Assembly (NCBI RefSeq): GCF_001570585.1
Contig: NZ_BBXF01000002.1
Location: 1,252,077 to 1,316,076, forward strand
Direction of reading: 5' to 3'
From: Herbidospora daliensis
GTDB taxonomy: Bacteria; Actinomycetota; Actinomycetes; Streptosporangiales; Streptosporangiaceae
Length of the DNA: 64,000 nucleotides
How positions within the stretch are numbered: position 1 is the stretch's first letter; every line of letters starts with the position of its first letter. The notes beneath the pieces are model-generated. The model ran no database searches. It saw only the letters and a list, made by a program, of their open reading frames with translations, and was not told the DNA's origin. This document shows positions 44,290 through 52,640 of this stretch, one piece after another. Made by a program: the position numbers and the translations under genes.

Positions 44290-44307
44290 TGGTCTACGTT
44301 TAGACCA
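44290..44307. promoter_or_regulatory. operator in the divergent catabolic promoter
   Basis: TGGTCTACGTTTAGACCA is a 7-4-7 perfect palindrome in the 72-bp gap between the phosphotransferase and flavoprotein genes. The half-site TGGTCTA resembles GntR/DasR-type operators (TGGTCTAGACCA), with four extra bases in the middle. No GntR gene lies nearby. Confidence 0.75.
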
Positions 44308-44348
44308 TTGATCGCATTTTGGGCGTCAGTTGTTACAGGACGGTACCG

Positions 44349-46688
44349 ATGGTGCAACTTCCCGCAGACGCCCGAGCGGTCGTCATCGGGGGCGGGGTGG
44401 CCGGGTGTTCGGTCGCCTACCACCTGGCGCGGCTCGGCTGGCAGGACGTCGTCCTCGTCGAACGGCACGACCTGACCGAGGGCACGACCTGGCACTCGGC
44501 GGGCTTCGTCGGGCAGCTGCGCTCGACCGTCACCCAGACCCGCATGATCATGTATTCAGCCGGTCTGTACCCGGAACTGCGCGACCTCACCGGTCTCGAC
44601 CCGGGCTGGCACGGCGTCGGCGGGCTGCGCCTGGCCACCACGCCCGAACGCCACGAGGAACTGGTCCGGCAGGCCGGCGCGGCCGAGACCTACGGCCTCG
44701 ACCTGGAACTCCTGACGGGGGAGCAGACCGGGGAGCGCCTGCCGCTGCTGGAGACCGGCGACGTCGTCTCGTCGCTCTGGTTGCCCGGCGACGGCTGGCT
44801 CGACCCGGCGCGGCTGGCCGAGGCGCTGGCCGAGGGCGCCCGCAAGCTCGGCGTGCGGATCTTCACCGGGACCGCCGTGACCGGGCTGGAGACCGCGAAC
44901 GGCGCGATCACCGGGGTCCGGCTCGGCGACCACGTGATCAGGACCGAGACGGTCGTCAACGCGGCCGGGGCGGCGTCGGGGGTGATCGGGCGCATGGCCG
45001 GGGTCGACCTGCCGATCGTGCCGATCAAGCACCAATACGTCGTGACCGAATCGACCGGTGTTTCGGTCGGCATGCCGACCGTGCGCGACCCCGACAACAT
45101 CGTCTACTTCCGTGAGGAGGGCGGCGGCATCCTGGTCGGCGGCTACGTCCGCACCCCGCAGGTGTGGGACGAGCCGAACCCGCTGGCCACGCCGCGCCAC
45201 CTGTTCGAGCCCGACATGCCGAAGTTCGAGGAGTCGTGGACGTCCGCCGTCCACCGCCTGCCCCACCTGCGCGAACGGGGCGAGATCGTCAAGGTCGTCC
45301 ACGGGCCCGAGGCGTTCACCCCCGACGGGGAGTTCCTGCTGGGGGAGACGTCGGTACGCGGCCTCTGGGTCGCCGCCGGGTTCTGCGTGCACGGCCTGGC
45401 CGCCGCCGGGGGCGTGGGCAAGGTGACCGCCGAGTGGATCGTCGACGGCGCCCCCGAATACGACATGTTCGCCATGGACGTCGCCCGCTTCGGACCGCAC
45501 GCCCGGTCGGCCTCCTGGGCGCGGGCGAAGGTGCTGGACGCGTACAGCGCCTATTACGACATCGTCTACCCCGGCCAGGAGCGCACCGCGGCCCGGCCGC
45601 TGCGCCGCTCGCCCGCCTACGCCCGGCACGCCGAGCTGGGCGCCGAGTTCGGGGAGAAGGCCGGCTGGGAGCGGGTCAACTGGTATCGGGCCCGTTCTGA
45701 CGACTCCCCCCGGCCGAAGGGCTGGGCCGGGCGGATCTGGTCGCCCGCCGTACGCGAGGAGTGCCTGGCGACCCGCGATTCGGCCGGGCTGTTCGACCAG
45801 ACCTCGTTCGCCAAGTTCGACCTGCGCGGGCTCGACCGGCTCCAGGCGCTGGCCGGGGCCGACCTCGACCGCCCGGTCGGCACGGTCGTCTACACCCAGC
45901 TGCTCAACGCGCGCGGCGGCATCGAGGCCGACGTCACCGTCACCCGGCTCGGTGACGACCGGTTCCGGCTGGTCACCGGCACCGCCTTCGGCGGCCACGA
46001 CGCGGCCCTGCTGCGCCGCCACGGCGTCGACGTCACCGACGTGACCTCGGCCTACGCCTGCTACTGCCTGTGGGGGCCCGACTCCCACGACATCCTGAGC
46101 AGCCTGACCGGCGACGACCTCGGCTTCGGCTACATGCAGTCGCGCGAGATCAGCGTCGGCCACGTGCCGGTGCGGGCCCAGCGGGTCACCTTCGTCGGCG
46201 AGTACGGCTGGGAGCTCTACACGCCGGTCGAGTTCGGGCTGACCCTGTGGGACCTGCTGGCGGAGACCGGCGTGCGGCCCGGCGGCTACAAGGCGATCGA
46301 CTCGATGCGCCTGGAGAAGGGCTACCGGGTCTGGGGCGCCGACATCACGCCCGAGACGACCCCGTTCGAGGCCGGTCTGGGCTTCGCGGTGCGCAAGTCG
46401 GTCCCGCGCACCGAGTCGGCGGTGGAGCTCGCCTGCCTCGTCGTCGACGACCCGGCGGAGGTCTGCCTCGGCGGCGAACCCGTACGGGTCGACGGCGTGC
46501 CGACCTCTCGGGTCACCTCGGGCGGCTACGGCCACCGCGTCGACAGGTCGATCGCCTACGCCTACCTGCCCAAGGGCGCCGCCAGGGCGGAGGTCGGCGT
46601 GAACGGCGGCTGGGTGGGCGCCGAGGTCGTCAAGGGTCCCGTGTACGACCCCCGGAACACCCGCGTCAGATCACGGGGGAAGCTCTGA
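44349..46688 (+). CDS. FAD-dependent dimethylglycine/sarcosine-dehydrogenase-like protein with GcvT domain
   Basis: 779 aa from the ATG at 44349. N-terminal DAO domain with FAD motif VVIGGGVAGCSVAYHLARLGW and GTTWHSAGF, whose His is the covalent-FAD position in DMGDH-like enzymes. From about 400 the GcvT-type folate-binding domain runs to the end (FAKFDLRGLDRLQAL, GYKAIDSMRLEKGYRVWGADITPETTPFEAGLGFAV). It probably removes a one-carbon group from an N-methylated amine and passes it to folate. The 3' end overlaps the convergent PfkB-like gene by 18 bp. Confidence 0.9.
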   Translation: MVQLPADARAVVIGGGVAGCSVAYHLARLGWQDVVLVERHDLTEGTTWHSAGFVGQLRSTVTQTRMIMYSAGLYPELRDLTGLDPGWHGVGGLRLATTPERHEELVRQAGAAETYGLDLELLTGEQTGERLPLLETGDVVSSLWLPGDGWLDPARLAEALAEGARKLGVRIFTGTAVTGLETANGAITGVRLGDHVIRTETVVNAAGAASGVIGRMAGVDLPIVPIKHQYVVTESTGVSVGMPTVRDPDNIVYFREEGGGILVGGYVRTPQVWDEPNPLATPRHLFEPDMPKFEESWTSAVHRLPHLRERGEIVKVVHGPEAFTPDGEFLLGETSVRGLWVAAGFCVHGLAAAGGVGKVTAEWIVDGAPEYDMFAMDVARFGPHARSASWARAKVLDAYSAYYDIVYPGQERTAARPLRRSPAYARHAELGAEFGEKAGWERVNWYRARSDDSPRPKGWAGRIWSPAVREECLATRDSAGLFDQTSFAKFDLRGLDRLQALAGADLDRPVGTVVYTQLLNARGGIEADVTVTRLGDDRFRLVTGTAFGGHDAALLRRHGVDVTDVTSAYACYCLWGPDSHDILSSLTGDDLGFGYMQSREISVGHVPVRAQRVTFVGEYGWELYTPVEFGLTLWDLLAETGVRPGGYKAIDSMRLEKGYRVWGADITPETTPFEAGLGFAVRKSVPRTESAVELACLVVDDPAEVCLGGEPVRVDGVPTSRVTSGGYGHRVDRSIAYAYLPKGAARAEVGVNGGWVGAEVVKGPVYDPRNTRVRSRGKL

Positions 46689-47546
46689 CCGGGTGGGCAG
46701 CCCCTGCCAGGTCGAGTGGGCGGCCACCGCGAACGCGGCCACCGAGATCCCCCGCTTGAGCCGGTCGGAGAGGTGCACCCCGTCGAGCAGCGCGCTCAGG
46801 TAACCGGCCACGAACGCGCCGCCGACCTCGGTCGCGTCGACGACCGTCACGGGGGCGGCCTGGGTGTCGTACCGGAAACCCTCGACCGTGGCGCTGGCCC
46901 CCTTGGAGCCGCGCATCACGACGAGTTCGGGCACCTGGGCGATGGCGCTCTCGACCAGGCCCAGTTCGTCCTGGTTGGCGAACAGCACGTCGGCCGAGGC
47001 GGCCAGCTCGCGCAGCCCGTCGCGGGCCTCCTGCACACTCTCCCACAGGTTCGCCCGGTGGTTCACGTCGACCGACACGAGCACCCCGGCGTCTCTGGCC
47101 AGCTTCACCGCGTGGTGCACCGCGCTCCACGCGTAGCCGCTCAGCGCGGGGGTGATGCCGGTGACGTGCAGGATGCGGGCGTCCTGGAGCTCGGCCGGCA
47201 CGTCGCCGGTGGACACCCGCGACCCGGCCGAGCCGCCCCGGTAGAAGACGGCGTGCGCGACCCGCCCGATCCGGCGCTGGCGCAGCGCCAGGCCGCTGGC
47301 GGCGGTCTCGTCGACCCGCACGTGGGAGACGTCCACGCCCTCGCCGCGCAGCACCGTGGTGGTGCGCACCCCGATCTCGTCGTCGCTGACCCGGCCGACG
47401 AAGGACACCGAGTGCCCGAGCCGGGCCAGGCCGACCGCGACGGTCAGTTCCGGGCCCTCCAGGTCGAGCCGGGCGGACATGTCGTGCCGGATTCGGTCGG
47501 CGGTCACGACGCCCAGCACCTCGCCGAGCGTGAACAGATCGGTCAT
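46671..47546 (-). CDS. PfkB-fold protein lacking the catalytic Asp
   Basis: 291 aa from the ATG at 47546. Ribokinase/PfkB fold: FTLGEVLGVVTADRI start, ARLGHSVSFVGRVSDDEIG and SVDVNHRANLWES. The near-universal catalytic GAGD motif before the second helix is replaced by EVGG (VVDATEVGGAFVAGYL), so the catalytic base is Gly. The ATP-binding HSTWQGL region is also degenerate. It may be a sugar-binding or regulatory protein rather than a kinase. It is convergent with the flavoprotein gene and shares 18 bp with it. Confidence 0.85.
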   Translation of the reverse strand: MTDLFTLGEVLGVVTADRIRHDMSARLDLEGPELTVAVGLARLGHSVSFVGRVSDDEIGVRTTTVLRGEGVDVSHVRVDETAASGLALRQRRIGRVAHAVFYRGGSAGSRVSTGDVPAELQDARILHVTGITPALSGYAWSAVHHAVKLARDAGVLVSVDVNHRANLWESVQEARDGLRELAASADVLFANQDELGLVESAIAQVPELVVMRGSKGASATVEGFRYDTQAAPVTVVDATEVGGAFVAGYLSALLDGVHLSDRLKRGISVAAFAVAAHSTWQGLPTRSELPP

Positions 47547-47588
47547 CGCACTCTTCTCCGCAGCTGATCGGGAAAAGCATGGCAGAAC

Positions 47589-47606
47589 CGTTCCAAAGGG
47601 GGAACG
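47589..47606. promoter_or_regulatory. palindrome upstream of the PfkB-like gene
   Basis: CGTTCC, six bases, GGAACG, 43 bp before the PfkB-like start. Candidate operator; the left arm touches the terminator that follows. Confidence 0.4.
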
Positions 47607-47607
47607 C

Positions 47608-47646
47608 CGATCGGCCCCCGCCTTGTCCCGAGGCGGGGGCCGATCG
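47608..47646 (-). terminator. 16-bp perfect hairpin
   Basis: CGATCGGCCCCCGCCT (47608-47623) pairs with AGGCGGGGGCCGATCG (47631-47646), 7-nt loop. It follows the stop codon of the 142-aa membrane protein on the minus strand and separates it from the PfkB-like gene. Confidence 0.8.
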
Positions 47647-47658
47647 AGGGGAAACCGG

Positions 47659-48087
47659 TCAGAAGGCGTCGTCGCGGCGCGTGTGGCGTCCGCCGGCCAC
47701 GAGCCGGTCGCCGTCTTCGACCCGGTCGACGTGCGCGGTCTCGTCGCGGTCGTCGACGCCGTTGTGGTTGCGGTCGACGAGCTGCTGCTCGAGATCCCGC
47801 TTCTCGCTCTCCAGCCGGGAGACGCGGTCGCGCTCGGCCAGCCGCTCCTCACGGATCCGGCGGCGCTTGGCGACCCCGCGCCGCATGCCGCCGCTGACCA
47901 TGGCCAGCCCGATGAGGACGCCCGCGGCGGTGGCCGCGCCGAGCAGGAACATCTCGAAGGAGGTCAGCGTGAAGTTCCAGTCGAGCACGGTGATGGGGGT
48001 GGTGGCCGTCGCGGTCGTGTCCTGAATGGAGATCTCGATCAAGACTGCACCCGCGACCACGATCAGGAGAAGGCCCAGAAGAACCAT
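47659..48087 (-). CDS. small membrane protein with coiled-coil tail
   Basis: 142 aa. Two membrane helices (residues 2-20 and about 45-66, separated by a Thr-rich loop), then a charged coiled coil (MRRGVAKRRRIREERLAERDRVSRLESEKRDLEQQL) and a C-terminal HNGVDDRDE tail. Topology resembles LapA-like membrane proteins. Function unknown. Confidence 0.72.
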   Translation of the reverse strand: MVLLGLLLIVVAGAVLIEISIQDTTATATTPITVLDWNFTLTSFEMFLLGAATAAGVLIGLAMVSGGMRRGVAKRRRIREERLAERDRVSRLESEKRDLEQQLVDRNHNGVDDRDETAHVDRVEDGDRLVAGGRHTRRDDAF

Positions 48088-48140
48088 GTGTTCTCACCTC
48101 GAATGCAGGATGTGGCGTGGCCCTCTCGTATGCCCCGGAT

Positions 48141-49358
48141 TCAGCCGGTCATGTGTGTCACGGCCCGTTTCTCCAGAGTGAGCGCGGCCTCCGCAAGCCC
48201 GGCGAGAGCGGTGAAAAGCTCCCGCCGTTCCGGTTCGCCCAGCTCAGTGCGCAGCGTGTACGTCTCCGCCGCCAGCTCCGCCATCCGCCCGGCCGGACCG
48301 CCGGTGACCTGAAGGGTCATGAACTCCTCCAGCAGCTCGCCGAACCGGTCGAGGCCGGGCAGCGTGAGAAGGCGGGCGGCCAGGGCGCTCCACGCGGCGC
48401 CGGCCTCGCGGTAGGCGGACGCCGCCTCCGGGCGGCCGATCTCGTCGAGGAAGTCGGCGTATATCGGGCGGGTGGCCCCGGGGGCGCCGTACTCCATCTC
48501 CAGGCAGACGTGCAGCCGGGCCAGCGGGGAGAACAGGTCGCCGGGGAAACGCCGTAGCCAGCCCTTGCGGGTCGTGAGGTCGCCGAGCTCGGCGGCCAGC
48601 TTCCGCATTCCGGACACGCCGAAGTTGACGTCGAAGGCGTGGCCCAGCACCGGGCCGGTGAGATGGGCCGCGGTCGTGGCCAGCGCGCCGTCGACGTCCG
48701 GAGCGCCCTCCGGCGGCCCGGCGACGGTGAGGATCTGGCACCGGCGCCGGCCGCCGGGCTCCCAGGCGGCGGCGAAGTCCGTCATCGGCAGGCGCAGCGG
48801 CGTCACGCACTCGTCGTCGACGAGGAGGTCGTCGCCGTCCCTGCCGATCACCGCGACCGGGTAGGGGTCGCCGAACGGGATGCCCGGATGCCAGGGCAGC
48901 CGATGGCGGTCGACCCAGCAGATGGCGGGCGTGCCGTTTCTGAGCCGTTCGGTCAGGTAGCCCATGGCGCGTCTGGCGGAGCGGAACTCCATGAGGTGAT
49001 GGGGCACGCGGGCCCGCTTCAGCGCTGCCGGGATGAAGGGGTCGGGGTGGTGCTGGGTCACGACGGTCACGGTCGTGGCGGCGGTGTACTCGAAGATCGC
49101 GTACATGAACCCGATGCCGCCGCCCAGACCGGCGCACATCGCCTCGGAGCAGTCGGTTCCGGCGTGCTTCAGCACCCTGCTCAGCAGGGCCGAGGGGTGG
49201 TGGACGCCGCCTCCCGCGGCCGGATAGCCGGGCAGGACGAACGGCAATCGCGGGGGAGCGCCGGCGGAGAGCACGTGGCGCCGGGCCGTCGTGTACGACT
49301 CGCCGGTACGCGTCATGCGGTCGCGCACGCGCTTCTTGAAGGTCTTGCGGTCGGTCAT
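48141..49358 (-). CDS. BtrH N-terminal/DUF4872-domain protein
   Basis: 405 aa. The ~35-190 part resembles the BtrH N-terminal domain (HHPSALLSRVLKHAGTDCSEAMCAGLGGGIGFMYAIFEY, with the catalytic-looking Cys 70 and His 53), and the rest resembles DUF4872 (DDECVTPLRLPMTDF, GVSGMRKLAAELGDLTTRKGWLRRFPGDLF). BtrH is an acyl-ACP-to-aminoglycoside transferase in butirosin synthesis. Here it stands alone with no biosynthetic partners, so its acyl substrate is unknown. Confidence 0.85.
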   Translation of the reverse strand: MTDRKTFKKRVRDRMTRTGESYTTARRHVLSAGAPPRLPFVLPGYPAAGGGVHHPSALLSRVLKHAGTDCSEAMCAGLGGGIGFMYAIFEYTAATTVTVVTQHHPDPFIPAALKRARVPHHLMEFRSARRAMGYLTERLRNGTPAICWVDRHRLPWHPGIPFGDPYPVAVIGRDGDDLLVDDECVTPLRLPMTDFAAAWEPGGRRRCQILTVAGPPEGAPDVDGALATTAAHLTGPVLGHAFDVNFGVSGMRKLAAELGDLTTRKGWLRRFPGDLFSPLARLHVCLEMEYGAPGATRPIYADFLDEIGRPEAASAYREAGAAWSALAARLLTLPGLDRFGELLEEFMTLQVTGGPAGRMAELAAETYTLRTELGEPERRELFTALAGLAEAALTLEKRAVTHMTG

Positions 49359-49524
49359 GGCCGCCTGTCCTCACAGCCGCGCCGCCCATCGGTTCCACGC
49401 CCCCCGGGCGACGCCGGCTCAGGTCAGGCCTGCCGATGTCGACGTCCCGAGGACAGCGGCCCCCTTTGCCCCCGCGTGGCCGGCGGGCGTGGACCGCAGG
49501 TCAGGAGGTGTGGCGCGAGACGGC

Positions 49525-49551
49525 GCCGTCCCTAGTTTTGCACGGGACGGC
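49525..49551 (+). other. hairpin upstream of the coiled-coil gene
   Basis: GCCGTCCC (49525-49532) pairs with GGGACGGC (49544-49551), 35 nt before the start at 49586. Perhaps a 5' stabilising hairpin; the rest of 49359-49585 shows no gene. Confidence 0.4.
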
Positions 49552-49585
49552 CTATTAACTCCATTTGCCCGGGTAGGGGGTTTCC

Positions 49586-49789
49586 ATGAGTGAGCTGCAG
49601 CAGGTGGAAGAGGAGATCGCCCGCATCCGCGCGGAGGCCCGTTCCCTGCGGGAGCAGATCGGCGACCGGGCGGGGGAAGGCCCGGCCGACTCGGCGGAGC
49701 TGGCCACCCTCATCGCCAACGCCGATCAGCTCGACACCCTCGCGGAGGAACTGGAAGGCCGGCGCGAGACCCTGAAGGCCCAGGGCTGA
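49586..49789 (+). CDS. small coiled-coil protein
   Basis: 67 aa, two charged heptad helices (SELQQVEEEIARIRAEARSL and NADQLDTLAEELEGRRETL) joined by an acidic loop. GGTAGGGGG lies before the ATG. No known domain; helical-hairpin small proteins of this kind are common in actinomycetes. Confidence 0.7.
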   Translation: MSELQQVEEEIARIRAEARSLREQIGDRAGEGPADSAELATLIANADQLDTLAEELEGRRETLKAQG

Positions 49790-50309
49790 CCGGCTGACGG
49801 CCTTCGGTGCCGGGCGGGTCCGGCGCGACCCTTCCGGCACCGACGGCCTGTACCTTCCTGCCACAAACCCGGCGGGGCGCCCTGACGGGCGTCTCGTGAC
49901 AGGCCCTGCCTCGGAGCCTGCCCCGGATTTCGTTCCCGGCTCGCGCACGCCCGCTCACCTGGGTCGTTCCCCATGTGGAACCTCCTCGGCGGAAGACGGC
50001 GCCCAGCCGTACCTGAGAGAACAGAAAGCGCTCTCGCGATCGGATCGTCCTGCCCCTTCTGGACTTTTGTCAAGACTAGGTTTAACTTGCAGGAAACTCG
50101 CGAGATCTTTGAGAAAGCGCTCTACCTGATTCAGGAGATCCCTGGATCAAGTCTGTGAGCTGCTGAAACGTGTGAAAACTCCAGGGAACGTTCCCTGGAG
50201 GTCACGACGATCGTTATCTCTCAGCCCATTGACAACCCCACGGGCCCAGCTCGACCCTCACTCCAGGGAACGTTCTCTTCATGATCAAAAATAGGAAGGT
50301 TCCATCGGC
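49790..50309 (+). promoter_or_regulatory. leader of the cellobiose-type operon with four LacI-type operators
   Basis: A 520-bp gap without genes. GAAAGCGCTCTC at 50024-50035 and again at 50112-50123. A 22-bp perfect palindrome at 50179-50200 with half-site CTCCAGGGAAC, and a second site with the same left half (CTCCAGGGAACGTTC) at 50261-50275, 35 bp before the first gene. All have a central CG, as expected for LacI/CebR-type repressors. The SD AGGAAGG is at 50293-50299. Confidence 0.85.
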
Positions 50310-51617
50310 ATGTCTCACCCCCCTCGCCGCCGTGCCGCGCGGCTGCTGGTGCCCCTGATCGCCGCTTCCCTCCTGGCCGCCGCCTGTGGTGGCGGGGAGA
50401 GCACGCCGGCCCCCGGAGCCGCCAGCGGCAGCGCCGCCGCCCCCGCCGAACCGGTCAAGCTGACCGTCGCCCTCTTCAGCGACTTCCACTACGGGCCGCT
50501 GTACGAGGAGTTCAAGAAGACCCACCCGAACGTCGAGATCACCGAGCGCCGGGCGCAGTTCAACGACCACCACAACAACCTGGTCACCCAGGTCGCCACG
50601 GGCGCGGGCGCGGCCGACGTCGTGGCCGTCGAGGGCGGCTTCATCGCCACCTTCCGCGAGGTCGCCGACAAGTTCCACAACCTGAACGACTACGGCCTGA
50701 ACTCGCGCCAGTCGGAGTACCTCGACTGGAAGTGGCAGCTGGGCCTGTCGAAGGACGGCTCGCAGCTCATCGGCCTCGGCACCGATGTCGGCGGCCTGGC
50801 CATGTGCTACCGGCCCGACCTCTTCAAGGAGGCCGGCCTGCCCACCAACCGCGACGAGGTCAGCGCCCTGTGGCCGACCTGGGAGCAGTACGTCGAGGCC
50901 GGCAAGAAGTTCGTCGCCGCCGGCGGCAAGGCCGCCTTCACCGACGGCCCCGGTGAGCACTTCCGCGCCATGGTCGAGCAGGCCCCGGTCGGCTTCTACG
51001 ACACCAGCGACAAGGTCGTCGTCGGCAGCAACCCCGACGTGCGCAAGGCCTGGGACGTCGCGGTCTCGATGATCCAGAACAAGCTGTCGGGCAAGCTCAC
51101 CGCGTTCACCCCCGAGTGGACCACCGGCATCGCCAAGGGCACCTTCGCCACCATGGTCTGCCCCGCCTGGAAGACCGGCGTGATCAAGGACCAGAAGCCC
51201 GGCGAGGGCACCTGGGACATCGCGGCCGTGCCCGGCGGCGGCGGCAACCAGGGCGGCACCCACCTGCTCGCCCCCAAGCAGGGCAAGCACCCCAAGGAGG
51301 CCGCCGAGCTGATCAACTTCCTGACCAGCAAGGAGAGCCAGCTCACCCTCTGGAAGGACGCCTCGGCCCTGCCGTCGCTGCCCTCCCTCTACGAGGACCC
51401 GGCCGTCGCCACCTTCGTGAACCCCTACTTCGGCGACGCCCCCATCGGCAAGATCTTCACCGACGCCGCCAAGGCGCTGAAGCCGCAGTACACCGGCCCC
51501 AAGTCGGGTGACGTGAACGTCGCCATGGGCAACGGCCTCGGCCGCATCGAGCTCCAGGGCCAGGACCCGGAAGAAGCCTGGAAGCAGGCCGTCGCGGACT
51601 CCGAGAAGATCAAGTAG
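50310..51617 (+). CDS. sugar ABC transporter substrate-binding lipoprotein
   Basis: 435 aa. Signal peptide with lipobox (LLAAAC, Cys near 26) and a low-complexity linker, then an SBP-fold domain (VKLTVALFSDFHYGPLYEEFKKTHPNVEITERR, GLGTDVGGLAMCYRPDLFKEAGLP). By operon context (two permeases, GH1, LacI) it resembles the cellobiose/cellotriose binding protein CebE, but the sugar itself cannot be read. A hairpin after its stop may keep downstream expression lower. Confidence 0.88.
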   Translation: MSHPPRRRAARLLVPLIAASLLAAACGGGESTPAPGAASGSAAAPAEPVKLTVALFSDFHYGPLYEEFKKTHPNVEITERRAQFNDHHNNLVTQVATGAGAADVVAVEGGFIATFREVADKFHNLNDYGLNSRQSEYLDWKWQLGLSKDGSQLIGLGTDVGGLAMCYRPDLFKEAGLPTNRDEVSALWPTWEQYVEAGKKFVAAGGKAAFTDGPGEHFRAMVEQAPVGFYDTSDKVVVGSNPDVRKAWDVAVSMIQNKLSGKLTAFTPEWTTGIAKGTFATMVCPAWKTGVIKDQKPGEGTWDIAAVPGGGGNQGGTHLLAPKQGKHPKEAAELINFLTSKESQLTLWKDASALPSLPSLYEDPAVATFVNPYFGDAPIGKIFTDAAKALKPQYTGPKSGDVNVAMGNGLGRIELQGQDPEEAWKQAVADSEKIK

Positions 51618-51626
51618 CCGTACGCC

Positions 51627-51654
51627 GCGGGGTGGCCCCACCGGGTCACCCCGC
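51627..51654 (+). terminator. attenuating hairpin after the binding-protein gene
   Basis: GCGGGGTG (51627-51634) pairs with CACCCCGC (51647-51654) with an inner GTGG/CCAC. It lies 10 bp after the stop and 20 bp before the first permease. It probably reduces read-through so the binding protein is in excess. Confidence 0.55.
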
Positions 51655-51674
51655 CTTCCCCTGAAAGGAGCGCC

Positions 51675-52640
51675 ATGGCCACGCGTGCCCCGGAACGCGC
51701 AGCGCCGCCACGGCGACCGGGGGGCAAGCGACGGCTGACCGGCCGCCACTGGCGGCACGCGGTCGACGTCAAAGCCTCGCCGTACGCGTACGTCGCGCCG
51801 TTCTTCCTGCTGTTCTGCGCCTTCGGGCTGTTCCCCATCGGCTACACGCTCTGGGTGAGCCTGCACGAATGGACCCTGCTGGACGACGAGCACACGTTCG
51901 TGGGCCTGGAGAACTTCCGGGTCCTGCTGGCGGACTCCTACTTCTGGAACGCCACGTTCAACACGCTGTCGATCGGCCTGTTGTCGATGCTGCCGCAGCT
52001 GCTGCTGGCCCTGTGGCTGGCCCATCTGCTGAACCGGCCGCTGCGGGCCCAGAACTTCTTCCGCATCACCCTGCTGCTGCCCAACGTGACCAGCGTCGTG
52101 GCGGTCGTGGTGATCTTCTCGCAGATCTTCGGCCGCGACTTCGGCCTGATCAACTGGGTCATCACCAGCTTCGGCTTCGACGGCATCGCCTGGCGTGACG
52201 GCACCCTGAGCTCCCATGTGGCCATCTCGACGATGATCATGTGGCGGTGGACGGGCTACAACGCGCTCATCCTGCTGGCGGCGATGCAGGCCGTACCGAG
52301 AGAGCTCTATGAGGCCGCCACCATCGACGGCGCGTCGAGCTTCACCCAGCTCCGCAAGGTCACGGTGCCGATGATCCGGCCCACCATCGCCTTCGTGGTG
52401 ATCACCTCGACCATCGGCTCGATGCAGATCTTCGCCGAGCCGCTGCTGTTCGGCGCCTACACCCTCACCGGCGGACAGGACCGGCAGTACCAGACGCTCT
52501 CGCTGTTCTTCTACGAGAACTACATGCGCCTCGACTTCGGCTTCTCCTCGGCCATCTCCTGGATGATCTTCGTCTTCATCCTGATCATCGCCGGGATCAA
52601 CTACCTGCTCACCAACCGGATGAAGGGAAGCATCCGATGA
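51675..52640 (+). CDS. sugar ABC transporter permease (CebF-type)
   Basis: 321 aa with six membrane segments and the EAA motif ELYEAATIDGASSFTQLRKVTVPMIRP that contacts the ATPase. N-terminus is basic and cytoplasmic. SD AAAGGAG lies just before the ATG. It overlaps the next permease by 4 bp (ATGA). The ATPase is not encoded here, as is usual for these operons, where MsiK serves many systems. Confidence 0.92.
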   Translation: MATRAPERAAPPRRPGGKRRLTGRHWRHAVDVKASPYAYVAPFFLLFCAFGLFPIGYTLWVSLHEWTLLDDEHTFVGLENFRVLLADSYFWNATFNTLSIGLLSMLPQLLLALWLAHLLNRPLRAQNFFRITLLLPNVTSVVAVVVIFSQIFGRDFGLINWVITSFGFDGIAWRDGTLSSHVAISTMIMWRWTGYNALILLAAMQAVPRELYEAATIDGASSFTQLRKVTVPMIRPTIAFVVITSTIGSMQIFAEPLLFGAYTLTGGQDRQYQTLSLFFYENYMRLDFGFSSAISWMIFVFILIIAGINYLLTNRMKGSIR

